Positions 1-9,157 of a stretch of DNA of 45,889 nucleotides are shown one piece after another. The number at the start of each line of letters is the position of its first letter. Position 1 is the first letter of the stretch. The notes beneath the pieces were generated by a model, which worked only from the letters and a program-made list of their open reading frames with translations, had not been told where the DNA came from and ran no database searches. Both the position numbers and the translations under genes were made by a program. Origin of the DNA: Prevotella sp. CAG:732 (GTDB taxonomy: Bacteria > Bacteroidota > Bacteroidia > Bacteroidales > Bacteroidaceae); contig FR893284.1 of NCBI GenBank assembly GCA_000436035.1, positions 1 through 45,889 of the forward strand, read 5' to 3'.

Positions 1-21
1 CGCCTATTATTATTTTCCATC

Positions 22-44
22 GAAAAAGCATCGACAGCTTTTTC
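22..44 (-). terminator. Probable terminator of the pectate lyase remnant
   Basis: Inverted repeat with perfect 8-bp arms (GAAAAAGC / GCTTTTTC) and a 7-nt loop, lying just after the original stop codon of the pectate lyase reading frame on the minus strand. The arm ends in a T-run on that strand, as in an intrinsic terminator. That it still sits at the native 3' end supports the idea that both ends of the old gene survive. Confidence 0.55.
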
Positions 45-56
45 TAGCTTCTTCCC

Positions 57-703
57 TTATTTTTTCAAGAACTTCTGGGCAGCACGACTGCCATCCTTGG
101 CGATAATCTTCACGACATATACGCCATTACTGATGCCAGATTGTATCTACCATATTTATATTCTTGGTTACGGGTGTTGTTGCCCTTGGAATCCTTTCCG
201 AATCCCTGCTGCAAACCGGTGTCCCCATTGCCATAGAAGCGGCAGAGTTCCACCACGCAGTAGGAGCCTTCGAGCTTCATGCCATTGTCGGCGGAGTTGC
301 AGATGTCGAGACCACGATAATGCCAGTAGTTGGCACCTATCTTGTGCATGATGCCACGATAGGTGGAAGCCTCAGTCTTATTGGAGCGAGGCTGACTGGA
401 AAAGTCGAAGACAGGGCGCTCGGCATCACCGGGATAGGCGAAGACACAGATGCGCTGGTCGGCAGTACCTGTCTGCGTGACGTTGATGGTCTTCGAGAGA
501 TGATAGGTGCCACCTCTCACATAGAGGATGTCACCAGCCTTCAGAGCGGCGAATGCCTTGATAGGGTCGCCGAAAGGTTTGTCGATTGCCATACCGTTGC
601 CGGTACCGCCTGGCGCCAAGTAGTAGTCCTTGGCATCAGCCTGCCATGAGGCAAGCAGACATATCCCGATGAGGGATGTCTTCCACAAAGAGTTTGTTTT
701 CAT
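57..703 (-). pseudogene. PL9-type pectate lyase, internally deleted
   Basis: The N-terminal 190 or so residues read well: a signal peptide (MKTNSLWKTSL..., cleaved near ADA), then the start of a right-handed beta-helix of the PL9 pectate lyase type (YYLAPGGTGNG, PFGDPIKAF, LYVRGGTYHLS). The frame stops at 110-112. In another frame, overlapping that end, the sequence continues as SGISNGVYVVKIIAKDG and ends RAAQKFLKK at a stop at 57-59, which is the usual end of a type IX secretion C-terminal tail. So the 5' and 3' ends of a larger secreted lyase appear joined by an internal deletion that also shifted the frame, with the join near 130-150. Family members would normally be several hundred residues long. 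The catalytic half of the helix is gone, so no enzyme activity is expected. Family assignment is by recognition of the N-terminal motif. Confidence 0.75.
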
Positions 704-805
704 CTTGAATCAGTAGTTTGTTTTTAAGTCGTATTTCAGTTTGTTTGTTCTTTCTTTCGCTCCATGAGCCTACATACAAAATAGGTTTCTGTTGATACTT
801 GGTTA

Positions 806-813
806 CAAAGATA
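806..813 (-). promoter_or_regulatory. -7 box upstream of the pectate lyase remnant
   Basis: TATCTTTG on the minus strand fits the Bacteroidota -7 consensus TAnnTTTG, about 100 bp before the start codon. No TTTG is found at the expected -33 distance. The intergenic stretch 704-1111 otherwise holds only AT-rich sequence and the divergent promoter at 982. Confidence 0.4.
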
Positions 814-981
814 TAGCAAAATCTCCAAACTACCACCATATAGCCTCATCTTTTAAGATTTTATAAACATTGGAGCAGCAAACCTCCCATTTCATCACTT
901 GTCAAGCACTGTGTTCGTAAACGTTTTCGTTATTTTTTGCAAATTATATGCAAGATTTTAGGCGTTTTTAGCTTTTATTAT

Positions 982-989
982 TAATTTTG
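982..989 (+). promoter_or_regulatory. -7 box for the GH105-type surface protein
   Basis: TAATTTTG matches the Bacteroidota -7 consensus. It lies about 120 bp before the ATG at 1112, implying a long 5' untranslated leader. The -33 region is only T-rich. I see no clear folded leader structure. Confidence 0.4.
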
Positions 990-1111
990 CAGCCGCAAAA
1001 GATACAAACTAACAAGCTACGAACGAGGATATGACATCCAAAGCTCTTATTCCTTATTAGATGAATATTACATGATTATATAAACCTTCTTAATGTATCA
1101 AAGTAAAACTG

Positions 1112-4100
1112 ATGGATAAAACTTTAGTAAAACATCGTAGGACTCTAATATTTAGAGACTACCAAGTACTCGTATTCCTACTTACATTCTTGCTTACAAC
1201 TTTTGGGGTTAAAGCAAGCAATGGGGTGAAGTTTAATTCCGCTGTACGCTATTCGCAGTGGGCAATTAATTCACGAGCCAACGATTTCTATGCCAATAAG
1301 AAAGCTTTTGGCTTAGCAACCTACAATGCAGACGGAACTCCAAGCAAGCCAAGAAATGATACCAATGAAAAGCTTGACTATGTTCCTGGTCTTGTTGCTA
1401 AATCAATGATTGAGGCGGCTGATTATTATCAAGGCTTCGACTGGTCTAAGCCTTGGTTCTTGAGCGTAAAGGAATATGGTAACACATACTACCAAAATGT
1501 TCCAACAAAAGGCGGCAGCCTTGATGACCTCAATGCGGTAAAGCTTTATTTCGGTATTTACAACAATTCCCAAGCAACTCAAACTGACAAGGATAACGCT
1601 AAGACTGCGATTGGTCTTGCACAAGAAGGTTTGGTTGCACACAACAAAGATAATTCTATCCAAAGCGGCACACTAGCAGGTGCCAATGTTGTCGGCGGCT
1701 GGTTTCACAAGACAGCTTACAATAACCAGATGTGGCTTGACGGAGCATATATGGGCAGTGCTTTGCTAGCACAAATCGTCAACTTTAATAGCACAAATTC
1801 CAATATCTTCGGTAGTACAACTGAAGATTGGAACATGGTTTTCAAGCAGTTGAATATTGTTTGGAACATGTGTTGGAACTCTACCGACAAATTGATGTAC
1901 CATGCCTTTGAGGCAAATGCAGGAACGGGCACATCCGATTCTCATGCAGACACTTGGGCTGGACTAAATGGAGAAACAGAGCCTTACACTTTTCATTCTG
2001 CTGCTTATTGGGGACGTGCTAACGCTTGGTACCTCCTTGCACTTGTTGATGTTTTGGAAGCAATGAACAATGCTAACCAAAGCAACACCACAAACTACAA
2101 GACATTGAAACAACACCTAGAAGACTTGGCTGCAGGCATTGCAGCTCGTCAAGATATTACTACGGGGGGGTGGTATCAATTGCTAGACAAGGATGCCACT
2201 TACACCGCTAGCAACTACAATAGTAACTGGAGTGGAAAGCCAAGCAGCGTGACAAACTATATCGAGACATCAGCAACAGCCATTATTGCCGCTGCTTACT
2301 TGAAGGCAACTCGTTTGAATTTGCTCTCAAGCACCACTCAATATGACTACAAGACCATCGCCAAGAATGCATTCGAAGGCTTGGTTAACAACTTCACTTA
2401 TCTTGACAAGGATGGTAACTTGGAAATCTGGGGTAGCTGTAAATCAGCAGGTCTTGGTGGAGGCACTAGCAGCGACTATGCAATTGGTGGTAAAAAATAT
2501 CGTGATGGTTCCAATGATTATTATTTGTTAGGTTACGATGTACCTATGGTTAAGGAATCTGAGGGTATTACCGAGGGCAAGGTTCTCGGTGGTTTTATTA
2601 TGGCTGCCACAGAATATGAGCGTGCATACCAAAATCAGACAAACGCAAGCAAGCAGATTTTGTTTGCCAATGACCTCAAGTCTGATTATGATTTCTCATC
2701 TACACCAGGTAGCCTCAGCGTAGAAGTTTGTGGCACTGACGCAGACAAAGCGACCTATCAGTGGTACAAGGGCGAATCCAAAATAAATAATGCGACTGAA
2801 GCAACTTACGCACCTACTGAAAGCGGCGAATATCATTGCATTGCTACCGTCAATAGCACAAACATCAAATCAAGCACTGCTAATGTGATTGTTAGGACCA
2901 GCTCAAACGCAGGAAATGACAACACTAGCAACTCCAATAACACTATATTCAACTATGAATTTACAAACGGTACAAAAGTTGAAGCAAATACAGAATACAA
3001 TGCTGGCAACTGGGGAACTATTTCTTTCCAAAAAGGAAGTACTTTCGATGCGACATTTGGCTATAAGCTAGACGGAGACCAAAAGTATGTCAAAGTTACA
3101 CTCACAAATAACACACTAAAAGAAGGTGATGTTATTGAAGTGAAAACATACGCAATAGGTGCCACCAATGGAATCATTGCCAAAGACGAAAAAGGCAATT
3201 CTACTACCATCAGTTCGAACAATACCAAGGGAACATACACCTCTACATATACAGTAACAGCAAGCGATGTTCTCAAAGGTAAAACATCTTTTTATTTATA
3301 TAGGAATAAAAAAACAACAGGTATATTGTCCATTTCTATTACACGAAAGGAGACTGTAACAAAGACCGACCTCACCGCAACTTTTGCTAGCACTTCATTA
3401 ACCGCTAGCGAGGGAGATGCACCTGTCGACGTTCCTGCTTTGACAGTTAAGGCCGGAGATACAGAGTTGACTACATCAGACTACACCATAACTTACGCTT
3501 CTAACAACGAGTCTGTTGCAAAGGTAGAGAATGGCAAGGTGGTATATGGCAGCAAGGGTACAGCTACTATCACTGCAACCATCACCCCTACCGCAACAAA
3601 TAAATACAACAACACCACAGCATCATTCACAGTCACTGTGAACGAGAAACCTGCTGACCCAACAAAGGCATCCACCATTTACGATCTCGTCAACAATGTA
3701 GGTACCACCACAAACGGCACTAACTGCACAGCATTCAATGGCAAGATCACATTGGGTAGCGACTATCGTGGAAAAGAAGGAAAATATATCACCATCGCTC
3801 CATCCAACGGAGGATTCAAAACTGGTGATGTCATCACGATCAAAGGTTATTGTGACAGCAAGAACGCATCAGGTGTAGAGATTCACTCAGATGCCAATGG
3901 GGAAAGCATATTCAAGACCAATACATTTGCATCGTCTTCTAATAACGGCTCTGAATACACATTCACCCTCACAGAAGATTGCGACAATCTTTATCTCGGA
4001 CGCTTTGGTGGAGGAAACACCTATATCACAAGCCTGACTGTAACTCGCCCTGCTGATTCTGGTATGGCTAGATTGTCGGCTGCATTTGCCAAAAACAATG

Positions 4101-6967
4101 ATGTCGTTCTCAATACAAAGGGAACAATCCCATTACCAACATTGGTTGTCAAGGCTGGCAACACAGAGCTTAACTCTAGTGATTACACTGTAACATACAA
4201 GTCAAATGCTGAAGATGTAGCCATAGTATCTGAGAACACAATAACCATCAAGGGAACAGGTGTTGCAACTATCACTGCAACTATTGAGAACACCACTGTT
4301 GATGGAACAGAGTACGAAGGTTGCACAGCTACTTACCAGTTGACAGTGAAAGCGCCTTCCCAGCTTAACATCTCAGTATTTGACGTAACCGTAAACACTA
4401 CAGATGCCGAGGTTGAGCAACCTGACATTCGTGTATATGGCGACAACGACCAACTCTTGAAACAAGGTACAGACTACACATTGTCATTCTCAGTTAAGTC
4501 TGGCACAAATGTCAGCGTCAATAATGGCATATTCAATATCACAGGTAGCAAATATAGCTGGACAAAGGGTACAACTGCATTCACCATCACAGCCACCCCG
4601 ACCTCATCACTTGGCGAAACTTATACCGCAGGAAGCCTTGACTTCACCTACGATGTTGTAGAGGGCAAGAACAAACCTGTATTCTTGGCTACATTTGCCA
4701 AAGAAAACATCAAGTTGAAGAAAGACAGTAAGAATCGCACTTTCACTGTTCCATTGATTTATGATGGAGAAGATGTAAGTAGCTATTTTACCTATTACTA
4801 CACAAAAGAAGATGGAAGTAATGCAGGAACTGTCAATAACAACACGCTGACTTACAAGGCTGACACAGAAGGAACCTTTACCATCCATGTGAAAGCGAGC
4901 GTCATGGCAGATTACAAAGACGTTTACGACGTGCCTGATGAGATGACCTTCACCCTAGATGTCAAGTCTAGTTATGACTTACCAACAGTCGAGCTAGACC
5001 CTACATCTATCTCTATGAAAACTGGTACTACTGAAGGTTTGCCAGACGTAACCGTCAAAGTAAACGGCAGCATCTTGGATGACAGCCAATATACAACAAC
5101 ATGGACTTCATTCGCTCCAGGTGTAGTTAAAATCAACGCCAACACTGAGCGAATCGAGGGTGTAACAGAAGGAACTGCTCAAATCCGTGTGACCATCAAG
5201 GGTACAAACCTCGAAACCAAGACAGCTTTCGCAACAGTTTACGTAGATGACCCTGCACTTTATCGTGTAAAGGAACCAACCCGTGAGTCATACGGCAATC
5301 AACGTATCATGTGGAACCAAGACAAGACCATGTCGGTTGTATTGGGAGGTTGGATGTTCCCTAATCCTGGAACTGCGGATGCAACATTGACTTCAGAAAA
5401 GCTCACCTCTGGCAAAGGCTATCAATGGACGAAATCAGCAGCAAAAGCAAAATGGAAGCTGACAGGTTTTGATTACTATGTACCTGGCGACGACAACAAA
5501 AACGCTCGCCAAGAGAATGGATCCAACTCCATGCCTGAAACTACCACTATCAGCAACGTAAATTACACTATAAAAAAGGAAATTGTTGATCAGATGTTCA
5601 ATGTACCAGCCTCTGGCTCATATTTGGTATTTAATTCAAAAACCAATGGTACAGTGACTGCACATATCTTCCAAAATGGTGTATTTGACAAGACTGGAAC
5701 TGATAAAAATGCTAAAATTCAATACCGCCCACAGCGCCGTGTGTTTATCATGGACGAGGCTGGCAACTTTGTTAGTTCGGATGCTCACATCGAATCTACC
5801 ACTGGTAAGCCTACTGGCGGCGTTTATGACTTGACTCAATACACATGGGATATGGGGCAGCAAGGTTCTCCTACAGTAGAACTTGTCAAAAGCCATTTTA
5901 CAGGCTTAGATGAATTTACCATGACCCAAGATGGCTTTAAAAACAACATTTACGAAAGCAACCTCTCCCAAGAGGTAGCACCAAACAAGGCTGCAGAAAA
6001 TCATCCTGACGCGAAAGGCTCTCATGGGTGGTGTGTATTGGCAGATTCTCCAGTCACCTACACCTTCAAGGTAAAGGCAGGCAAGACATACTACCTCTAC
6101 AACTTCGGTTCCAAGATTGGTTTCTATGGCTTCTCTTTCGACGAAGATGCAACAGCACCTATCGTAGATAACATAAACTACGATGAGAATAGCACCAATA
6201 CGGTAAAGAAAACCGAGACAGGACACGTTGCTAAGGTAAGTATCAACCGTTCATTCAAAAAGGGCATATGGACAACTTGCGTGCTTCCATTCAGCCTTAA
6301 CAGACAGCAAGTGGACGCCATCTTCGGTACCACATATGGTATGACAAATGATGGTTATGGCAATAGCGTAACACACTCCGATGGTACTCAGATATTGTAC
6401 TTTGACCGTATAGAAGGAAACAAAGCATACTTCGTACGCCACGCTTACAACACCATCGTAGCTGGTAAGCCATTCCTTATTAAGCCAACAAAGGATGTCG
6501 AGTCTATCAACACGGCAGATGTTGTAGATTACCCATACGTGACTATTGAGAATGAGACTCCTGCAGATTGGTGCAAGGGAAATGGCTATGTTTGGAAGTC
6601 AAGTTATAACAACGATATGAATGTTGAAGAAGGCGATTGCATCATTAGCAAGAACAATGGCACATTCAAGAACTACAGAGGCGAATCAGGTACACTGAAG
6701 GGATTCCGTGGTTTCTTGCAACAAGACAAGACAACAGGTGCAAAACCAATGATGCTATCTATCGCCACGTCAACCAACATAGAGGACAACCCAGGAAGCA
6801 CTACTGGCATTGACTTGGTCATCGACGCAGACGACAACACTATTTCCGGGCCTACGACTGGAAAGATATACAATGTCAATGGTCAACTCGTCAGCGACAA
6901 CATCAAAGACTTGCCATCACTTCCTAGCGGAATCTATATTATCAATGGTAAAAAGTACATCAAATAA
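1112..6967 (+). CDS. Large secreted GH105-type glycoside hydrolase with Ig-like modules and T9SS tail
   Basis: 1951 residues. An N-terminal hydrophobic segment (about 19-33) acts as signal peptide. Residues of about 40-520 resemble unsaturated rhamnogalacturonyl hydrolases (GH105/GH88, YteR type): GGWFHKTAYNNQMWLDG at about 195-211, whose Asp210 matches the catalytic Asp position of the family as I recall it, and YWGRANAWYLLALVDVLEAM near 300. The rest, about 1400 residues, is a chain of Ig-like and BIG2-type beta-sandwiches (repeated LTATFAS, TSDYTITYAS, GTATITATI) mixed with other beta-rich modules that may bind carbohydrate. The C-terminus (GKIYNVNGQLV ... GIYIINGKKYIK) is a type IX secretion sorting tail, so the protein should be outside the cell or on its surface. 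The expected role is removal of unsaturated uronic acid from rhamnogalacturonan fragments, fitting the pectate lyase remnant beside it. Ordinary GH105 enzymes are under 400 residues. The gene looks more AT-rich than the arabinan locus. Confidence 0.75.
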   Translation: MDKTLVKHRRTLIFRDYQVLVFLLTFLLTTFGVKASNGVKFNSAVRYSQWAINSRANDFYANKKAFGLATYNADGTPSKPRNDTNEKLDYVPGLVAKSMIEAADYYQGFDWSKPWFLSVKEYGNTYYQNVPTKGGSLDDLNAVKLYFGIYNNSQATQTDKDNAKTAIGLAQEGLVAHNKDNSIQSGTLAGANVVGGWFHKTAYNNQMWLDGAYMGSALLAQIVNFNSTNSNIFGSTTEDWNMVFKQLNIVWNMCWNSTDKLMYHAFEANAGTGTSDSHADTWAGLNGETEPYTFHSAAYWGRANAWYLLALVDVLEAMNNANQSNTTNYKTLKQHLEDLAAGIAARQDITTGGWYQLLDKDATYTASNYNSNWSGKPSSVTNYIETSATAIIAAAYLKATRLNLLSSTTQYDYKTIAKNAFEGLVNNFTYLDKDGNLEIWGSCKSAGLGGGTSSDYAIGGKKYRDGSNDYYLLGYDVPMVKESEGITEGKVLGGFIMAATEYERAYQNQTNASKQILFANDLKSDYDFSSTPGSLSVEVCGTDADKATYQWYKGESKINNATEATYAPTESGEYHCIATVNSTNIKSSTANVIVRTSSNAGNDNTSNSNNTIFNYEFTNGTKVEANTEYNAGNWGTISFQKGSTFDATFGYKLDGDQKYVKVTLTNNTLKEGDVIEVKTYAIGATNGIIAKDEKGNSTTISSNNTKGTYTSTYTVTASDVLKGKTSFYLYRNKKTTGILSISITRKETVTKTDLTATFASTSLTASEGDAPVDVPALTVKAGDTELTTSDYTITYASNNESVAKVENGKVVYGSKGTATITATITPTATNKYNNTTASFTVTVNEKPADPTKASTIYDLVNNVGTTTNGTNCTAFNGKITLGSDYRGKEGKYITIAPSNGGFKTGDVITIKGYCDSKNASGVEIHSDANGESIFKTNTFASSSNNGSEYTFTLTEDCDNLYLGRFGGGNTYITSLTVTRPADSGMARLSAAFAKNNDVVLNTKGTIPLPTLVVKAGNTELNSSDYTVTYKSNAEDVAIVSENTITIKGTGVATITATIENTTVDGTEYEGCTATYQLTVKAPSQLNISVFDVTVNTTDAEVEQPDIRVYGDNDQLLKQGTDYTLSFSVKSGTNVSVNNGIFNITGSKYSWTKGTTAFTITATPTSSLGETYTAGSLDFTYDVVEGKNKPVFLATFAKENIKLKKDSKNRTFTVPLIYDGEDVSSYFTYYYTKEDGSNAGTVNNNTLTYKADTEGTFTIHVKASVMADYKDVYDVPDEMTFTLDVKSSYDLPTVELDPTSISMKTGTTEGLPDVTVKVNGSILDDSQYTTTWTSFAPGVVKINANTERIEGVTEGTAQIRVTIKGTNLETKTAFATVYVDDPALYRVKEPTRESYGNQRIMWNQDKTMSVVLGGWMFPNPGTADATLTSEKLTSGKGYQWTKSAAKAKWKLTGFDYYVPGDDNKNARQENGSNSMPETTTISNVNYTIKKEIVDQMFNVPASGSYLVFNSKTNGTVTAHIFQNGVFDKTGTDKNAKIQYRPQRRVFIMDEAGNFVSSDAHIESTTGKPTGGVYDLTQYTWDMGQQGSPTVELVKSHFTGLDEFTMTQDGFKNNIYESNLSQEVAPNKAAENHPDAKGSHGWCVLADSPVTYTFKVKAGKTYYLYNFGSKIGFYGFSFDEDATAPIVDNINYDENSTNTVKKTETGHVAKVSINRSFKKGIWTTCVLPFSLNRQQVDAIFGTTYGMTNDGYGNSVTHSDGTQILYFDRIEGNKAYFVRHAYNTIVAGKPFLIKPTKDVESINTADVVDYPYVTIENETPADWCKGNGYVWKSSYNNDMNVEEGDCIISKNNGTFKNYRGESGTLKGFRGFLQQDKTTGAKPMMLSIATSTNIEDNPGSTTGIDLVIDADDNTISGPTTGKIYNVNGQLVSDNIKDLPSLPSGIYIINGKKYIK

Positions 6968-6981
6968 AATCAGTAAAATCA

Positions 6982-7185
6982 ATGAAAAGATATCAATATA
7001 TTAAGCCAAATATCACAATCTTGGCTACGAAGACAGAGAGTCATCTCACCACCCTATCTCCTCCTCACACAGAAGACAAAACTAATGGTGGAGTAACCGG
7101 ACCTTCAGATGGTGGAATAGGTGGTGAATCAGACTTGGCAAAGAAGTTTGACGCATGGAGCACATGGGACGATGACTTCGAGTAA
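6982..7185 (+). CDS. Small hypothetical protein with acidic tail
   Basis: 67 residues starting MKRYQYIKPNITILATKTES and ending in FDAWSTWDDDFE after a Gly/Pro/Ser-rich middle. There is no signal peptide or membrane segment. It begins 14 bp after the GH105-type gene and shares its transcript up to the terminator at 7245. The layout (basic Tyr-rich start, flexible Gly-rich middle, Trp/Asp-rich end) resembles many short Prevotella and Bacteroides proteins found behind secreted-protein genes; no function is known to me. It could be a peptide precursor or an accessory of the surface protein, but nothing in the sequence proves either. Confidence 0.55.
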   Translation: MKRYQYIKPNITILATKTESHLTTLSPPHTEDKTNGGVTGPSDGGIGGESDLAKKFDAWSTWDDDFE

Positions 7186-7244
7186 TAATCCGTTCTAATT
7201 CATCAAATTACTTCGCAGAAACGCAGTATTATATATAGAAGGTG

Positions 7245-7276
7245 ACGGTCGGGACTTCGGTCTCGACCGTTGTTTT
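7245..7276 (+). terminator. Intrinsic terminator after the GH105-type operon
   Basis: Stem arms 7245-7254 and 7261-7270 (10 bp with one G-U pair) closed by a CTTCGG loop and followed by TGTTTT. It ends the unit formed by the large surface protein and the small acidic protein. Confidence 0.75.
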
Positions 7277-7332
7277 GTGCTAAACTAAGTTAATCAAGTC
7301 CTCATTATCACGCTTTCTTCATTTATTTTCCT

Positions 7333-7340
7333 TATCTTTG
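7333..7340 (+). promoter_or_regulatory. -7 box for the Rpn-family gene
   Basis: TATCTTTG fits TAnnTTTG and lies about 50 bp before the ATG at 7390. No convincing TTTG at -33. Confidence 0.4.
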
Positions 7341-7389
7341 CCAACGTTATCTCGCAATAGTGCGAAAACGACATCATAAATTCATTTAT

Positions 7390-8588
7390 ATGCCAGAATT
7401 TATAAACCCACGTGTCGATTGGGCTTTCAAGCGCATTTTCGGCAGTGACGACACCAAGGAGTGTCTCATCACGTTCCTCAACGGAGTATTTGAGGACGAG
7501 TTTGTAATCAAGGACGTGAAGCACCTCAAGACGGAGCAGACACGTCATCAAAAGCGAGAGCGAGGAGTCATCTTCGATGTGGCGTGCGAGACCGACGACG
7601 GGAGACACATCATCGTGGAGATGCAGAAGAAGGAGCAACGTTATTTCGTGGACCGTGCCCTCTACTACTCCGCCAAGGCGATAGTGGAGCAAGCCCAGCC
7701 TGGCGAGTGGGACTTCCACCTGACACCAGTCTATACCGTGTGCTTCATGGACTTCATCGCCGAGACTGGCATTCCTTGCCAATTTCGAACCGACATCGGA
7801 TTCGGATTGCTCGAAGAGAAAGGTTCTATACTAGATAAACCAACCGAGCAGCAGGGGTGCAAACAAAAAGAGCAAGACGAGCAAATGGGATGCGACTCAA
7901 AAGGGCAAGCGGAACAACTTGCGCCTCGCAAGCAAGTCAGCTTGTGCCTCACAAGCGCAGACAGACTTCAAAGACTAAAAAGTCGAAGGCTTGGCAGCTT
8001 TCGGGCTTGCGATATGGCTTCGAAAAGATGAGAGTGGTATTCTTGCAGTTGCCGCTCTTCGAGAAGAAGGAGCTAGAGTGTATGGATATATTTGATTGTT
8101 GGATTTACGTATTGAACAATATGGAGCATTTGAAAGAAATACCATTTTTGGACAAGTACCCCGTCTTTCGAAAGTTGGCGGCGATAGGTGATCTGCAGAA
8201 GCTCACCCCAGAGGAGCGTGACTATTACGAGGAGGATGTCAAGATCATGCGCGACCTCTATGCTACTGATAAGTGGGAGAAGGAGAAGAGACGTATGGCG
8301 AGAGAGGCTGCTCGTAAAGAGGTTGAAGCTGCTCGCAAGGAGGTGGAGGACGCTCACAAAAAACTGGAGACAGCCCACAAGGAGGTGGAGAGTGCCCACA
8401 AGGAGGTGGAGAAACTTCGCAGAGAGAAGGAGGAAGCTTGCAGAGCTCAGGAAGAGGCGACGCAGAAGGCAAAGGTCAAAGAGAAACTTGCCATTGCCAA
8501 GGAACTTCTCTCTTTGCACTTGCCTATCTTGCAAGTCATGCAAGCCACGGGCTTGACCAAGGATCAAATAGAGCAGTTGGAAAACTAA
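7390..8588 (+). pseudogene. Rpn-family PD-(D/E)XK nuclease / putative transposase, frameshifted
   Basis: The first part starts MPEFINPRVDWAFKRIFGSD and has the nuclease motifs of the Rpn (recombination-promoting nuclease, TIGR01784-like) family: FDVACETDDG, HIIVEMQKKEQ (the ExQ/ExK strand) and FVDRALYYSAK. This frame runs to a stop at 8029-8031. The rest of the family sequence (FEKMRVVFLQLPLFEKK, DIFDCWIYVLNNMEHLKEIPF, LTPEERDYYEEDVKIMRD) lies in the -1 frame, open from about 7839 to 8588. A coiled coil of heptads and the typical end (AKELLSLHLPILQVMQATGLTKDQIEQLEN, split here as AKELLSLHLPILQVM and QATGLTKDQIEQLEN) follow. So one gene is broken by a shift somewhere in 7839-8020. That region also reads as low-complexity Gln/Lys-rich sequence and looks inserted. 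The ATG at 7390 is preferred over an upstream GTG because the conserved family start is MPEFINP. A sequencing error is an alternative cause. Confidence 0.8.
8310..8414 (+). repeat. Five tandem 21-bp units encoding heptads
   Basis: Five consecutive 21-bp units encode A-R/H-K-E-V-E-x heptads in the Rpn-family coiled coil; the third unit is the most divergent (AHKKLET). The last two units are nearly identical. Such a repeat can gain or lose units by slippage without changing frame. Confidence 0.8.
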
Positions 8589-8590
8589 GC

Positions 8591-8680
8591 CTTACCAAAG
8601 TTTGGTAAGCAAGGCTATGGTTTCGGTAAACAAGACTATAGTCGGCGGCTTGAAGCAAGACTATAATTTCAGCAAGACAA
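8591..8680 (+). repeat. Small palindrome and three degenerate direct repeats
   Basis: A 9-bp inverted repeat (CTTACCAAA / TTTGGTAAG) at 8591-8609 directly follows the Rpn stop codon. Behind it the pattern AGCAAGGCTATGG recurs as ACAAGACTATAG and AGCAAGACTATAA at about 20-26 bp spacing up to 8680. It does not look coding. Purpose unknown. Confidence 0.5.
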
Positions 8681-8683
8681 TAA

Positions 8684-8735
8684 AAAAACAAGCAAGAGAA
8701 GGTAGGCTTTTCGCCTCTTTCCCCTGCTTGTTTTT
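8684..8735. terminator. Bidirectional terminator between convergent genes
   Basis: Outer arms AAAAACAAGCA (8684-8694) and TGCTTGTTTTT (8725-8735) pair perfectly, with an inner stem AGGC/GCCT. A-run on one side and T-run on the other would serve both the Rpn gene (plus) and the sigma-like gene (minus). Confidence 0.75.
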
Positions 8736-8744
8736 GCATCTGTT

Positions 8745-9104
8745 TTATTTTGCATGTTCATTGACTAGTAGTATTATAATTTGCCTAATCCACCAAACGG
8801 CATAGCAGATAAACTTGGTTTTGCCATTCGTGTCATACTTTTGTGCAGCCTTCAACAATCCTTTGTTTCCTGCCTCCAGAAGTTCTTCTTGGGGCACTCC
8901 CTTACCAATGTATTGCTTGGCAACAGAAGCCACAAAGCGGCTGCACGCACACTTTAGCTCATCGTCTGCCCCCTTCTCACCTGCTTTGAAGCGAGCCAAA
9001 ATAGCTTCCACTTCCCCAACTGCTGGCAATGGAACTTTAGCTACCTCAGGATAAACCTCCTCCAAAGACTTACTCTCACGATGTTGAATCATTTTCTGTA
9101 TCAT
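8745..9104 (-). CDS. Stand-alone sigma-70 region 1.2/2 protein
   Basis: 119 residues resembling only the first part of a primary sigma factor. IQHRESKSLEEV matches the region 1.2 start of Bacteroidota RpoD, SRFVASVAKQYIGKGVP and ELLEAGNKGLLKAAQKYD match regions 2.1-2.2, and KFICYAVWWIRQ matches the -10-recognition helix of region 2.3-2.4. It then stops after NEHAK, where RpoD would continue with region 3 and the -35-reading region 4. Possible roles are an RNA polymerase-binding competitor, a sigma fragment working with another partner, or a relic. It could bind core through region 2 but would lack the usual -33 contact. The ATG is followed by two further in-frame Met codons within five residues, so the exact start is uncertain. 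A terminator ends the gene at 8735. Confidence 0.7.
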   Translation of the reverse strand: MIQKMIQHRESKSLEEVYPEVAKVPLPAVGEVEAILARFKAGEKGADDELKCACSRFVASVAKQYIGKGVPQEELLEAGNKGLLKAAQKYDTNGKTKFICYAVWWIRQIIILLVNEHAK

Positions 9105-9157
9105 GCTTAAATATTAAACGTTAAAGGGGAATACCCCTCTATATATTCTATATATAA

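Noticed and set aside
164..649. 161-codon plus-strand frame across the pectate lyase remnant
   Set aside because: Mirror of the lyase coding strand; the PL9 N-terminal motif on the minus strand is clear.
7839..8031. Programmed -1 frameshift in the Rpn-family gene
   Set aside because: No good slippery heptamer in the right frame; the CTA AAA AG site pairs poorly after a slip. A plain indel is simpler.
8310..8414. CRISPR-like array
   Set aside because: Units are 21 bp, in frame, encode a coiled coil and have no spacers; no other array and no cas genes were seen.
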